64,000 nt of DNA, taken from positions 1-64,000 of the forward strand of contig JAGVSM010004925.1 of the NCBI GenBank assembly GCA_022494885.1, read 5' to 3'. Source of the stretch: Micrasema longulum (taxonomy: Eukaryota > Arthropoda > Insecta > Trichoptera > Brachycentridae). This document shows, piece after piece, positions 20,190 through 31,061 of the stretch. The position numbers and the translations under genes were made by a program. Under the pieces are notes generated by a model. The model was not told the origin of the DNA and did not search any database. It saw only the letters and a list, made by a program, of their open reading frames with translations. The stretch's first letter is position 1, and the number at the start of each line of letters is the position of its first letter.

Positions 20190-20560
20190 GATTTCAAATT
20201 TAAGAAAATCGTAATTAAAGGAAAAATTGTTCGGTGGAACAAAATTTTTGTCACTTTTAATGCGTAGATATACGTATCGAGGGGTTCTAGACCCGTCAGT
20301 ATAAACCAATGTACTTATATCAAAACTTGGGTGGTGAGGAGATCGGTAGTGTATCTTATTAGTCTGTAGGGAGACTTTTATCTTCAACTATGACATCATA
20401 CTGAAGCTATGTCATTTCAGTGCGTAGATACGTAGACCGTGACGTACGCTTCCCCTTGTTTCATATCGATGTACCTACCCAAAACTTGAAGGGGGTCGGT
20501 AGCGTTACTCTTCGTAATCATTAGAGAGAATTTATCTATACTATACCGGCAAGGTGGTAT
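20190..20560 (-). repeat. Dispersed repeat H, inverted copy
   Basis: Reverse copy of 9680-10060, including the internal dimer ('ggtcggtagcgttactcttc', 'gatcggtagtgtatcttatt') and 'gacccgtcagtataaacca'. Moderately diverged. Confidence 0.65.
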
Positions 20561-20890
20561 GACGGTTTCAGGTTTAAATATAAATAATTTAAAGAATGAA
20601 AATAATAAAGATTTTGGAGAATTTTGTATCTTTGCACGTTGACTTTTACATATTATTATACTGTTAGTGTGAAAGTGTGGGCTGTGTTGTGGGATTAGCT
20701 CGCCAAAGGAAATGCAATCTATAATCAATATGACGGAACTTAGATCACATGACATAAAGAAATTATACCAGCATTAACATAAAAACCTGCGATAGTAATT
20801 TGCTTTTGTCTGTGTTCAATTTAATTGTTTTTTATGTTATTAACGCTGCGTGAGATGCCAGGTTTTTTACTACTTGTCTTGTTTTATGTG
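20561..20890. other. Unique stretch, nothing recognised
   Basis: A 112-codon minus-strand frame begins here but mostly overlaps repeat H; no domain recognised. Confidence 0.3.
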
Positions 20891-21060
20891 CGAAATCAAT
20901 ATTTTTTATTTTATTTTATTCAGAAAACATACAGTCATACATAAAAAATATTAAAAACAAAGATTTTCTAACATAAAAAGACCAATTAAATTTTCAAAAA
21001 TTTTGCAAAAGATTTTAACATTAAATGTGACAAAAAAATAAATAAATAAAAAAACTCAAG
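20890..21060 (-). mobile_element. LINE 3' UTR with A-rich tail
   Basis: Reverse of a 3' UTR ending in (ATAAA)n: 'cagaaaacatacagtcatac' and 'aacataaaaagaccaattaa' recur at 37005-37175 in the same orientation. No coding part preserved. Confidence 0.55.
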
Positions 21061-21139
21061 TGAGAAAAGAATAATTGTTAACATTTGCGTTTTCCATGGA
21101 AGTTATCATTGGTAATTAATAAAAATAGCGAATGCACTC

Positions 21140-21205
21140 CCCGAGCCATCCAAGCACACACACATGAACGCACACACACAAACATATATACATACTTAGA
21201 ATCAG
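21140..21205. repeat. CA-rich microsatellite
   Basis: Interrupted (CA)n and (ACACAAA) run. Confidence 0.6.
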
Positions 21206-21229
21206 TCATGAATTTTTAAATTACGATTT

Positions 21230-21965
21230 TTTACTAAAAACATTAAATTTGTTAAAACTCAACGATGGAAGAATAATTATAGACCTTTTAAATTTATTCA
21301 AAATTGTAAATTCAATATGGGATTGTCCTGAACTCTCATCTCTCTCTCAACTCATCAATTCAGGTCGAACGATCTCTCATCAACTTCAGGGTGCCTGGAA
21401 GAATGACAGGTGCCACCGTTTTGTAGCAACAATTCACGGACAGTGTATACTTGTAATGCCGTATTAAACAGACTTCATGAACTCGGCGATAGTTATTCCC
21501 ACGTATCTGATATATTTAATGTAGGGTTTTGTTCCTATAGAACAAACCTTTTGAACTTTTTCAAAGATGGTGAATGGTAATTATATTTATTTATTTATGC
21601 ATTTCATAATATATACAGTTTTTTGTTCACTTTGCCCAGCTGTATGAAACAGTACATAAGTAATATAATAAGAAAATCATAAGATTTTCATAAGATTTTC
21701 TTATTATATTACTTTAAAATATGTTATTATTTAATTTGTTTTTTACATTTATTCTTGAATTGTTTAAACTTTCTATGTGTTGTATAATTTTTGGGGTAAT
21801 TTATTTTTATAAATCTTGTATAATTGTTAGGTTATTTTTTTTTATAAATCTTGAATAAAAAGAAATTTTTATTTAAAAAAAAAAAAAATGATCCTAATAT
21901 GTTAGTATTATAAATTTTTGTAAAAGGCAGATTTGCCGTTTATGTTAATAAAATAAAATAAAATT
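21230..21965 (+). pseudogene. LINE 3' end (Jockey/CR1-like)
   Basis: Coding remnant to about 21577: PFCSNNSRTVYTCNAVLNRL and SYRTNLLNFFKDGEW then stop, preceded by LNLFKIVNSIW in another frame (frameshift near 21400). 3' UTR follows, with a short inverted stretch at 21669-21712 and an ending 'ggcagatttgccgtttatgt' plus (AATAA)n. Inverted relative to 19490-19972. Confidence 0.75.
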
Positions 21966-22424
21966 ACATGCGGTACATATACATAACAAAAATGCAACGT
22001 TCAGTTAAAAATGTCTACATCAATACTGAGTCCATTATAATTTCTACAGGTACGTCTAATGAATGAATACGAGGTATAATTGTTTTTACAATATGGTATA
22101 TAAAAATGGAAATTTAATCTAGTATAGCGAAGAGGACAACGGAAACCTACATTTTGTAAAAGGTACGGCGAATAAACCATTTTATTTAGAATTTTGAAAA
22201 TAAAAATGAAATCGAAAATGAAAATGTAAGACGCCTTTTTTGTAGTGATTCTATTAATGAAAATTAATCAAAGATGCGCCGTAATCATTTTCAATGTTAC
22301 CAAAACGATATTCCAGGCTCCTTATAAATTTCTTTTACATGTTCTCGATTTGATTAATATTTATAACATTATACCGAGGAGACCATACCATGATAGGGTT
22401 ACGCGTGATGTGATGAGTAATACT
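21966..22424. other. No recognised feature
   Basis: Unique AT-rich sequence with a 71-codon frame of no recognisable content. Confidence 0.3.
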
Positions 22425-22740
22425 ATTAAATTAAGCCATTTTTTTTTTTCATATTTATAAATCGTATTACCTATCAGCGTTATGATTTTTTAAAGTTTCG
22501 TGTTTCTGAAATTACTCCGCATGTGAGTGACGTCAAAAGTTCTCTTCCACTTATTCTCGGTCAGTTCTGCCTTTCACAGTGATACTTTTCACAGCTCTCA
22601 TCATCGGTTGATTCATATGAACTAGTGACGTCGTTTTTATTATTTTTTATACATTTTCAAGAAACTGCCGCACAATTGAATGCTCTAATTTTTACCATGC
22701 GCAAGAAAACATTTTTTGTATCCAATTTCCCGTCGGGCTG
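22425..22740 (+). repeat. MITE family B, near full-length
   Basis: Left end 'attaaattaagcca', then 'tatcagcgttatgatttttt', TGACGTCA-type 'gtgacgtcaaaa', 'ttcatatgaactagtgacgt', and right end 'tccaatttcccgtcgggctg'. Good reference copy, about 315 bp. Confidence 0.7.
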
Positions 22741-22940
22741 ACGTTCCTCATTGGGCGAGAGTGCAAATCTGAGACACGCATAATTCATATGATTAAGAAA
22801 GGGTCATTGAGATTGAGATGGCTTGGTCATGTAAAACGAATGGATGACGAAAGAATGGTAAAGTACATATAATATATGGCGAGAATGAATAGTAACTGGG
22901 GGCGAGGACGTTCAAGAAAGACGTGGCATGAGGATGAGGC
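22735..22940 (+). pseudogene. RTE LINE ORF2 fragment
   Basis: Plus strand reads RECKSETRIIHMIKKGSLRL, WLGHVKRMDDERMVKY then a stop and GRSRKTWHE, the same domain as 2231-2437. Both ends truncated. Confidence 0.7.
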
Positions 22941-23189
22941 TCCTTTTATAATGTAAAGCATCACAAACATGGTACAAAATTATGTAAAAAAAAAAAATTT
23001 ACTTCTACTACTTATTCCTGTAAATGGGGGTCAGTGCCGAGCAAGTACCCTACGTCACTGTGACGGGCTATTAGGCAAGGGGCCAATTCCTTTACGTCTT
23101 CAGGTTTAACCAATGGTCCACCAAGATTGCGGCTTCTTTTGTGATGATATATAGCGCCACATTAACTTAACAATATATTAAGGTGTTTC
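22941..23189. other. Spacer with unassigned GC-richer strip
   Basis: 'gggggtcagtgccgagcaag' and 'ctacgtcactgtgacgggct' stand out in composition but match nothing else here. Possibly another LINE's 3' UTR. Confidence 0.3.
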
Positions 23190-23959
23190 AATTCAATTCA
23201 ATTCAATTATTTAAATATAACAAATACATTACAAACATACATTCAATACGTTCATATTATAAAAAAGAAAAAAATACATGAAAGAGACTCATGTCAAAGT
23301 AGTAGGAGAATCCTGCTCCAGAAAATCCCTTCGGATACATGGAACAGATCAATATCCAGAGCGACGTTGTTCAGCTTAGCGGTAGCCTTTCCAACAGGCA
23401 AAACCATCAACAGGTTGGTCCTGTGTATCGGAATATGAAATAATATATGCTGACGCTGTCTTAGGTAATTATCAGGAACATTCAAACCAATGCTCATCAT
23501 AATCTCAGGATTATCGACCATACCGCGCAACAATCGATAAAAATGTGCCGTCAAATACACATTCCTTCTAGTCTCTAAACTTATGTAGCCAAGCATATCC
23601 AGGAGAAAATCGGCCGGGTAGAGCCAAGGATAATACCCGCACTCTCTCATGTAGAGATATCTCGGAAACTTCTTTTAGATTTTCTCTATCATAAGAGAGT
23701 ACTTCAGTTCATGTGGCCCCCAAACCATCGAGCCACTCTCGAGTCTAGTTCGAACCAAGGAGTTGTAAAGAGTTCTCAGCCCGCGGGTATTTTCAAAAAC
23801 CCAGGCAGTACGCAGAACGAATCCTAACATCTTCAATGCATTACCACTGATTGTCTCTTTGTGTTCCTGAAATGCTGGGTGAATAAATCTAACGCCCAGA
23901 TCCTTAACATTTGATGTTCGTATCAGATTCTGTTCATTCATTTTGTAGCGAAAAAACAA
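23190..23959 (-). pseudogene. Jockey/CR1-like LINE 3' end with (AATTG)n tail
   Basis: Minus strand: LIRTSNVKDLGVRF, NALKMLGFVLRTAWVF and NSLVRTRLESGSMVWGPHEL (the classic LVRS-LEYGS-VW motif after the RT core), a stop at the first junction, then MRECGYYPWLYPADFLLDML, RRNVYLTAHFYRLLRGMVDN and LFHIPIHRTNLLMVLP, ending near 23290. The tail is (AATTG)n at 23190-23212. One in-frame stop separates the two open parts. 5' truncated; related to 697-1015. Confidence 0.85.
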
Positions 23960-24539
23960 TGTTTTTTGGCCCTAGCGAAAGACGTGACCAAACACTTACG
24001 AGTAGAAAAATTAAAAACCTAAGTTTGTTACGCCTTCCATCGTCTGCCCTGCAGAACCTACATGAAGAGGTTATACTTTGTATTGTTATAAAATTGTGTG
24101 CGTGTGGGAAGCTACAAAGAAGACTTTTAGATTCTTTTGTTATCACAGTTGTTCATATAATATCATAAATAAGACGAAAACACGCTTAGTATGCATTTAT
24201 GTTAGATAATTTGTCACTTCAGCAAACAAAACTTAATGGATTTTATAATTTATTTACTTCGTATTTTATTTGCTGTAAAAATTAATTGAGTTAATAAATC
24301 AAACGCTCTATAAAGAAACTTAATTGAACGCACCTCAATTAATTGATTGCTTGTGATAAATCGACCAGAAAAATGGTGATACTGTGAAATAATCGACCGA
24401 TTAAAATAGTTAAACTGATTTATTTTCGTGTAAATAAGTAATGCGATTTGTAATTGTAATTAGTTGGAGCAATTATTAATAGTGAACTCGCAAGAATTGT
24501 AAAAATGTGGAATGTAACATAACTAACCCCGATTCCGAA

Positions 24540-24614
24540 CGAAAGTATCAAGTGTTAGGCTAAGATATGTGTATGTGTGAATAATAGTGACTCACTGGCA
24601 ACCCCGGATTGCAA
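24540..24614 (+). promoter_or_regulatory. Putative 5' UTR of the plus-strand gene
   Basis: Repeat-free sequence upstream of the candidate start codon. It includes an exact AP-1-type TGACTCA at 24590-24596. No TATA box or initiator can be assigned with confidence. Confidence 0.25.
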
Positions 24615-24671
24615 ATGAAAAAGGCTTTTTATTCCATTTTCAACTGGCAACATTACTCCGTTGATAAATCG
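24615..24671 (+). CDS. Unrecognised gene, candidate coding exon 1
   Basis: ATG at 24615 opens 19 codons (MKKAFYSIFNWQHYSVDKS) ending exactly at a strong donor GTGAGT (24672). The exon ends in phase 0 and the next candidate exon starts in phase 0, so they join without a break across an intron of about 2.9 kb. The peptide is short and aromatic, with no signal-peptide look. Support is splice-signal quality, phase match and absence of repeats around it. It could be an alternative first exon, with others further upstream. Confidence 0.5.
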
Positions 24672-24885
24672 GTGAGTTTTTTATTATTTAAATAGCTCTA
24701 CCCTGCTTAAAGATTTATGGTTTTCATCAACAATAATAATAAAATGTAAAGATGTTCACTGTACATACAGTGAACTGAACAGATCTCTGAAACCCATAAA
24801 CTTCACGAACGGTTTCCATTTATGTTGGTCAATGCAACCAAGGAACCAAGTGGATTGCTGCACAGGACTGCAAACATGTTTATTA

Positions 24886-25012
24886 CCCGTATGCAGAGAC
24901 AAAACTTAAGGTGAGGAAAGTACATTCTAATCTCAAATGCGGAGAATAACCCGAAGGTGAAGACAATAGAATGTACTTTCCTCACCTTAAGTTTTGTCTC
25001 TGTATACGGGTA
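24886..25012. repeat. Hairpin MITE, 45-bp arms
   Basis: Arms beginning 'tacccgtatgcagagacaaa' and its near-perfect inverse ending 'gtctctgtatacgggta' enclose a loop of about 37 bp. Flanks 'tttat' and 'tatga' allow a TA or TAT target duplication. It lies in intron 1 of the gene. Confidence 0.7.
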
Positions 25013-25985
25013 TATGACTTATTCCAAGTTTCGCTGTGAACCAAATAAATAAACAAAAATATTAAAATAAAAAATATATTTGAACAAATAGATTTTTCAC
25101 CTATATTAAAATGTTATTTAACTCTTAAAAGACTGTGGTAAATAATCCTCTTGCGCGCGGTGATGTAACATCGTGTTATCACTAGTAAAAGACGGAATAT
25201 TCTAAAGTTCAGACATTTGAAAAAAATGAAAAACGTGGAGACATACTATTTAATAATTCCTTTTCCATAATTTATGCAAATAAACATATAATTTAGCCCT
25301 GTTATAGGAAAATAAATAAATAAATCGCAAATACGCCGCCCATGTTACGCGCGTACGTCCCCCATCATTGTCATCAACCGACTGAAGACTAAATCTATTT
25401 TAGACGACACCCGCCGCAGAACAGCGTCTCTGTCTTCCTTGTTATGACTTCTATCTTCGTGCTCTCTCTAGTGTAAGGTATCATTATAGGTGTGTTGCTG
25501 AATTAGCGGACATTTATTCTTCGCTTAGCAAGGATAAATATTTTTTGTATTAAAATTTAGCATAGTTATTCAAATTTTACTTTCCAAATCGGGTGTGAAA
25601 ATGTCCATTTGAATATTGCAAAAAATACGAATTCATAATTTAAAAAAATAAGAGAGATATATCAAGTCTAGTGTCCTATGTCGACTAGTGTGACATCACA
25701 GCCACTCAAGAGTTAATATTCTTTCAGTGCTTACAAATATATTTTCTATTCTTAGTATATCCCATTGCATTCAATTTCATTCCATTCATTTTGCAATCCA
25801 TAAATATACCCATAATAACCCATAAAGGATAGAACGAAAAACCGCTTTTATTTACACTCAAACCTCGCTTGCTCCACATCATGCACCTTCTTCTAGATCC
25901 CGTAAACTGCATACCTAAATAAATAGTTTGAGTATCGTCTATCATCTTGTTAACCTTAATTATAACTTAAGGAATGCCATCTTTG
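25013..25985. other. Intronic unique sequence
   Basis: No exon with good splice sites was found. 25724-25945 holds a 73-codon minus frame of no recognisable content. Confidence 0.3.
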
Positions 25986-25989
25986 TTTA

Positions 25990-26600
25990 GTTTTTTATCG
26001 TTTACTTTTTGTGATGTTACATTTTCACTTAATTGCCATACTTACTAGTTCTTTGCTCGATGTATTATCATTGTGTTTTTTAAAATTATTTTTATTGTTA
26101 ACTTTTTAAAATCATTCTTATGTTGTTGAAATTCAACTTGTCAATGCGTTTTGAAGCTACAAGACTTTTTGTGATGTTAGCTGTCATATTATATTTATCA
26201 TATTTTGTAAATGTTATTAACTATCAAATATCTAAATTTAGTAAATGGGGTCTTGAATTTCAACCCTCCATGCGCTCAGTAGCTGCAAGACTTGTTGTTA
26301 TCTTACTTCTATTATTATAAATTTGCTTAGTATTTCGTTTTTAAAATACCACTTAAACTTTAAACTTCACTGTTAAATGAAAAAAAAAAGGAAATAGGGG
26401 CTAGATTTCTTACTGTCCATGCGCTCTGTAGCTGCAAGACGTGCTATTATCTAGCTCCTATATTTCATAATTCGAGACGAGGAACTAGAATCTCAACTGT
26501 CCATGCGCGCTGTAGCTGCAAGACGTGCTGAGATATTTATTTATTGTACAGCGCCCTTGAGGTAATTTTCAAAAAAAGGGGGCCATTTAAATTATCGAAA
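25990..26600 (+). mobile_element. CR1/L2-type LINE 3' UTR with repeated motif
   Basis: Contains the motif 'tgcgctctgtagctgcaaga' or close variants four times (26141, 26269, 26418, 26504) and ends with the hairpin region 'cagcgcccttgagg' (26551). Colinear with 49605-49985, which confirms the repeated 3' UTR structure. No ORF2 left. Confidence 0.7.
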
Positions 26601-26714
26601 CATACATACTTCTTATAAACGGGCGGCATTATTCCGACCTACTAAATTTTTAAATATTTATTTATTTTTTTGGTTACTATCGTCGCGTGCATAAAAAACA
26701 TCAACATTGTTTAC

Positions 26715-26830
26715 TTTTCATGTCCGAAACATCGCATCACAGCACCTTTGTATTTTGCACGACACTCGATGTATACCGCACTTAGTTTTGCCACACATTC
26801 GTACGAGTAATCGCATTCTATCTGCAAAAA
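26715..26830 (-). pseudogene. Small RTE LINE remnant
   Basis: 'ttagttttgccacacattcg' matches the RRMCGKT-encoding strip of the RTE LINEs. Very short and diverged. Confidence 0.35.
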
Positions 26831-27117
26831 AAAATTGTTTGCCTATTTTTATCCTCGTTTTTCCGTTTACAAATTCAGATATTCTATAAAATGAGAATAA
26901 TTTATCTAACTTATGGGAATGCGTACTTATTAAGATTTTCTTACAACTGTCGCTTAACATTTGTTCTACTAGGGCCAGTTCCTCCAAAATAAAGTTTGAA
27001 AATTGAGTTGTCGTCAAAATGTGTAAAATAAATTGTTGTGTACTTTTTGCAAGTTGGCCATTTTGTCTGTTTTCAAAACAAATCAATTGAATGTTTTTTT
27101 TTTACAAAAATTCATGG

Positions 27118-27278
27118 TTTTCTACAAAAATTGCATAACTGAAATTGGAATGTTTTCTCATTAACTGCAAAAAACGTTGTAAATTAATATCATAGTAAAA
27201 AAATCATGTTTTTTGCGGTTCATGAGAAAACATTCCAATTTCAACTGTGCAGTTTTTGTAAAAAACCCTTTCATTGTT
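27118..27278. repeat. Inverted-repeat MITE, ~55-bp arms
   Basis: 'tgaaattggaatgttttctc' and its inverse 'gagaaaacattccaatttca' are the cores of arms that also pair 'ctacaaaaattgca' with 'tgcagtttttgtaa'. The loop is about 45 bp. It lies in intron 1. Confidence 0.65.
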
Positions 27279-27580
27279 AAACTTCAAACTTTTTGGGTCA
27301 ACCAGACCGGATGTGCTCACTCACAAAACGTCAATTTTTGTTACGTAAACCGATTTTTCGACGTTTTCTATAAGGAACCGTATTCATTTATGTATTGTAA
27401 CTACAAAAATACCTATTCTGAATGACATTGTACCTACTTTATGGTTGTCTAAATGTCGGGGGAATGTTTATATTCAAATAAAATTTTAGTGTCTGTATAA
27501 TTATAAAAATATTTATGTATTTATTTCAAATAACAAACATCCATGACTTAAATTATTAATAATATATTTTTTCTTTTCAG

Positions 27581-27636
27581 CGCAAAAACGACATGCGGGA
27601 TGGGCGCTCCCAAAATGGCGCTAGATCCGGGATAGG
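27581..27636 (+). CDS. Unrecognised gene, exon 2 (56 nt)
   Basis: Acceptor 'ttttttcttttcag' ends at 27580 and donor GGGTAAAT starts GT at 27637. Read in phase 0 it encodes RKNDMRDGRSQNGARSGI plus two bases (GG) of a Gly codon completed by exon 3. Basic and Gly/Ser-rich, continuous in character with exon 3. A 56-nt exon that starts in phase 0 and ends in phase 2, matching both neighbours, is unlikely to arise by chance. Confidence 0.6.
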
Positions 27637-28098
27637 GTAAATCTTATTATTTCACAATTAATTTAGTTATTAGCACGCGCAGTAAAATTATGCGGCCATA
27701 CAAAATAAAATATGTTATTATTTTAAATGCGTATTATTTTTATTTTTGCGTACATTTTGTTTTTCATTTTACTTCCTGGTTTTGTCGTTTATATGCTTAT
27801 TTAAATTTGTAAATGCATGTAACTTGTTTTCGGCCTAAGTTGTCATGTTTTAGTAAAAGGCCCTAATAAAGGGAAATAAATAGTACGATGTTTCGATCAA
27901 TTACTTTCGATTTGATTTATTTTTTTAGTATTATTTTACCGTCATCTATGAATTTATTCCGGTAACAGTTTAAGCGAAGAAATACACCATTATCGAGATT
28001 TTCGAATTGTACATTTTTCTTCCATAGATGTCAGTACTGTTAAATAGTCTTATCTGCGTGTTTAAAACTTGTTATGTTTTATCGACGCTCTCCACATC
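27637..28098. other. Intronic sequence upstream of the tRNA gene
   Basis: AT-rich, no repeat recognised. Confidence 0.35.
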
Positions 28099-28170
28099 GG
28101 GGATATAGCTCAGTGGTAGAGCATTCGACTGCAGATCGAGAGGTCCCCGGTTCAAACCCGGGTGTCCCCT
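28099..28170 (+). tRNA. tRNA-Cys-GCA: tRNA-Cys (GCA)
   Basis: 72 nt, intronless. Acceptor GGGGATA pairs with TGTCCCC (one G-T). D stem GCTC/GAGC, anticodon stem TTCGA/TCGAG around loop CTGCAGA (anticodon GCA), 5-nt variable loop, T stem CCCGG/CCGGG with loop TTCAAAC. The discriminator is T, the U73 identity base of tRNA-Cys. A box (TAGCTCAGTGG) and B box (GGTTCAAACC) are intact, so it should be transcribed by RNA polymerase III. It lies in intron 2 of the plus-strand gene, same strand. Confidence 0.97.
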
Positions 28171-28179
28171 CAGCGAATA

Positions 28180-28184
28180 TTTTT
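28180..28184 (+). terminator. Pol III T-run terminator of tRNA-Cys
   Basis: TTTTT ten bases after the mature 3' end, followed by more T-runs. Confidence 0.75.
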
Positions 28185-28384
28185 GTTTTATTTTATTTTG
28201 GAATAAATTATATGACAGTAATTATTATTTTAAATTTCATTTTTTACATTCTTAAGAATATAAGCTTATTAAATTGTTTAGTATAAAGAATTACGAAAAT
28301 CTTTAGCCTCTTTAAATTTTTTAATCCATTTCAACATATTTATGTTAGTAACGTTTTACGGTCGTGACTGTCAAATTGATTTTC

Positions 28385-29110
28385 TCAACAGAGATCAATA
28401 ATATTTTTGAGGAGGGAAAATGAAAGTCTAGGGATGCATATACGTGATTTAAGACGTATCATTGGCTTTTTGAAGTGATCCCTTTACACATTGTGTAACA
28501 TTCATCATTATTTTGACTATGCCTTATTAAGTTCATCGATTATAAATATTAATTACATCACATTGTCTAAATTTGTTGCAACAGAGGGAATATTGATGTC
28601 TAAATAGGCATTTACGGGGCTTTTTATCTCTTATTGACTGGTTTAAGTGGTCACTTTACACACTGTGTAACTTTCACCATTCTGCCTATGTCAACCATCC
28701 ACATTTCCTCAACTCTTCCATCTCTTGACTTTTGTGAAGTAAAAGAGCTAAAACCTTTATCATGTGGGTGAGATTCATGCGGCTGAACCAATTCACCCAC
28801 TAGGCAACGCCGAAAAACAATTGCCCAATTTTTATTCCAATTATTTTAATCAACAGTATTTTGAGTATGTCCAAATGTTTGTAGAGAGGCCGGGTTTCCT
28901 CCCTAGGAACTTATTTACATTCAAATTTGTTGCAACAGAGAGGCAAAACGTTTTGAGAAGGGAATGTAAACGCCTAGACTTCCATATGGAAGTCTAGGCG
29001 TTTACAGGGCTCATGACCTGTCCTTGGCTGGTTTAAGTGGCCACTTTACACACTGTGTAACATTCACCGGTCTACAACATTTGGACATACTCAAAAAACA
29101 TTGTTGGCAT
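28385..29110. repeat. Family D block with hairpin
   Basis: Modules 'taagtggtcactttacacac', 'aggcaacgccgaaaaacaat', 'gagtatgtccaaatgtttgt' and 'ttcctccctagg'. 28960-29010 is a short hairpin ('cgcctagacttccatatgga'). It ends near 'acatttggacatactcaaaa' (29080). It lies in intron 2. Confidence 0.7.
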
Positions 29111-29314
29111 CACATTGTGCCTAAACTGAAACGCCCATATTTCTTATATTTATTTATTTTCTGTCTAACATAAAAGAGATAATATTATTAATTATACAGT
29201 AGTATGGATGACCAAACATATAATCAGTATTTTTTTCGTTTTTTTCGTAGTATTTAATTGATGAACTTGGTAATTCATCAAAATTATATGATTAATATTG
29301 TGTTTCCGTTAGTA

Positions 29315-29395
29315 AAAGGCTTCATTGTATGGGGTAAACAGAGAGTACTTTCATGTACCCACGCCGATTATTCCGACTATCGACGTGTCCATTCT
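29315..29395 (-). pseudogene. Tiny RTE LINE remnant
   Basis: 'cgccgattattccgactat' and 'gtgtccattctatc' resemble the reverse of the NNRRACMRR-encoding strip of the RTE LINE at 11366. Diverged. Confidence 0.35.
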
Positions 29396-29445
29396 ATCTA
29401 TCTCCTTCAAAATATATATATTATAAAAAATGTTTTTTATTTCAG

Positions 29446-30183
29446 AAACAGCACCGGAGCTCTTTCCACCAAGGAAGTTAATTCAGCAGATACTGGACAA
29501 GTTTCCGGTATAACCAGAAGCTCCATTTATAATGAAACTATCAGTTCCAAATCGAAAGCCATCACTGGAAATCCTTCTGGAAGTCGCTTTCGCCGTCCGC
29601 AAAGTGCCGACATAACCAAATTAACGAACTCTTCACTATCGATCTCACAAAAAAACCAAAGTGAACCCACCAAAAACTCCGCCCCAGACAAACCGCAAAG
29701 GGCAACACCTCAAGGTACAGAAGTTAAAAAGAAAGTCAGGCCTTCGTTGACTCCTTTGATAACTTCCAAAAAAGGCAAGCCTACAGGAGTATCGCCATCA
29801 TTATCAAGCGCTGAAACAAACTCAGAAGGCTCGAATCCGCCGCAAGCCAAAAATGACGGACGCCTAATTCCAAGCATCAAAGACAAACCATCCAGGTTTT
29901 CTCTCCTATCGTTTTCTAGAAAGACGTCTGTTGATGATAAGCGCGGTGCTCCTAAACCGAAATTCATCAGATTCACGAGCGTACCCGCGGGAAATAAATC
30001 TTCAGGGTTCTCGGCGTCCAAGTCAGTGCCGAATCTTCGGGTTTTAAAAACTATAAACAACAACGATATTCTGCAAGAAGAAGACGATGGCGGATTTAAT
30101 GAAGCTAGGAATAAAGTCAACTCCGAGGCGTTAAAGACCGTCTTGGAATCTTCGAGAACAACGTCATTGAGGAATATTCGAAG
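29446..30183 (+). CDS. Unrecognised gene, large exon 3 (738 nt)
   Basis: Acceptor 'tgttttttatttcag' ends at 29445 and donor AAGGTATGA gives GT at 30184. The exon is 738 nt, starts and ends in phase 2 and is open throughout, giving residues 39-283 of the predicted protein. The sequence is Ser/Thr/Lys/Pro-rich and basic with no membrane segment: e.g. SRFRRPQSADITKL, SKKGKPTGVSPSLSS, SRFSLLSFSRKTSVDDKRGA, ASKSVPNLRVLKTINNNDIL, then an acidic QEEDDGG. This looks like a disordered, phosphorylatable scaffold or cytoskeletal-type region, which is inference. Codon third positions are less AT-biased than the flanks. Being a multiple of 3, the exon could be skipped without frame loss. I do not recognise the family. 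Confidence 0.75.
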
Positions 30184-31061
30184 GTATGAAACTGTTTCCT
30201 TTTTTTTATTGTTTAATTATAACAAAATTATAAAGGTTTAATTCGCTCTGCTTATGGATATGCAATATCGGTAACTTTTTTCATTTGTGTGTCGTGATTC
30301 GTAACTCTGCTGAATTTTATTTTATGTATTTTTGTCAACAATCCTACTCGTAGTTCCGCGTTACTTGCAGTTTACATTATATTGTACGATATTACTACTT
30401 TGCCTCCTGAGATCCTTTACAAGGTATCAGGTTCTCTAGTCCTGGATGTCCAGTACTGACATTTCGTTTATGTCTGATCTCTAATCGAAGGACCTAAAGC
30501 AGAAGTATAGAGAAGCTCTCATATATTTTTCAATGACTTGCTCTATTTAAGGAGCGTGCATCGGCGAAGAGAAAATACTTATTTTGGTGTTTTGCTACAT
30601 TAACACTTTTCATATCGTTTGCCAAATTGAAATAATCAAATAAATTTTACATTATTTTTACATAAACATTGATGAAATTTGCAGCAAACTTTATTTCTGG
30701 CCTATCAGAAGCGTTTTTATGGGTATAGGATATTAGCATATTCACAAGCAGTTCGTATTTGACCCTATTGTTGAGATTCCCTTTTGTTTGGTAGGTACTT
30801 ATTATGTTTTAAAATGACAATCAATACTATTAATAAATATTATCATTATTGTACAATGCATTTCACGATGTTTCATAGCTCACGTTTTTCAAGATAATGC
30901 TTATTTATTACAGCACATTAAACATTATATTTGCACGAAACGTATTGACTCCATGCGTCTGTCTTACTAAAATGGTTTTGTAACTTTTGCGAAAGAAAGC
31001 GCAGTGAACTACTTCTTTTACCTATCTATTATTGTTTTTTTTTATGTATCTTTACGTTGTT
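30184..31061. other. Intron 3 start, no feature recognised
   Basis: Unique AT-rich sequence. No downstream exon in phase 2 with a good acceptor and donor was found here. Confidence 0.35.

Noticed and set aside
29710..30120. 136-codon minus-strand open frame
   Set aside because: Antisense of the large plus-strand exon, which has better splice signals, composition and phase continuity.
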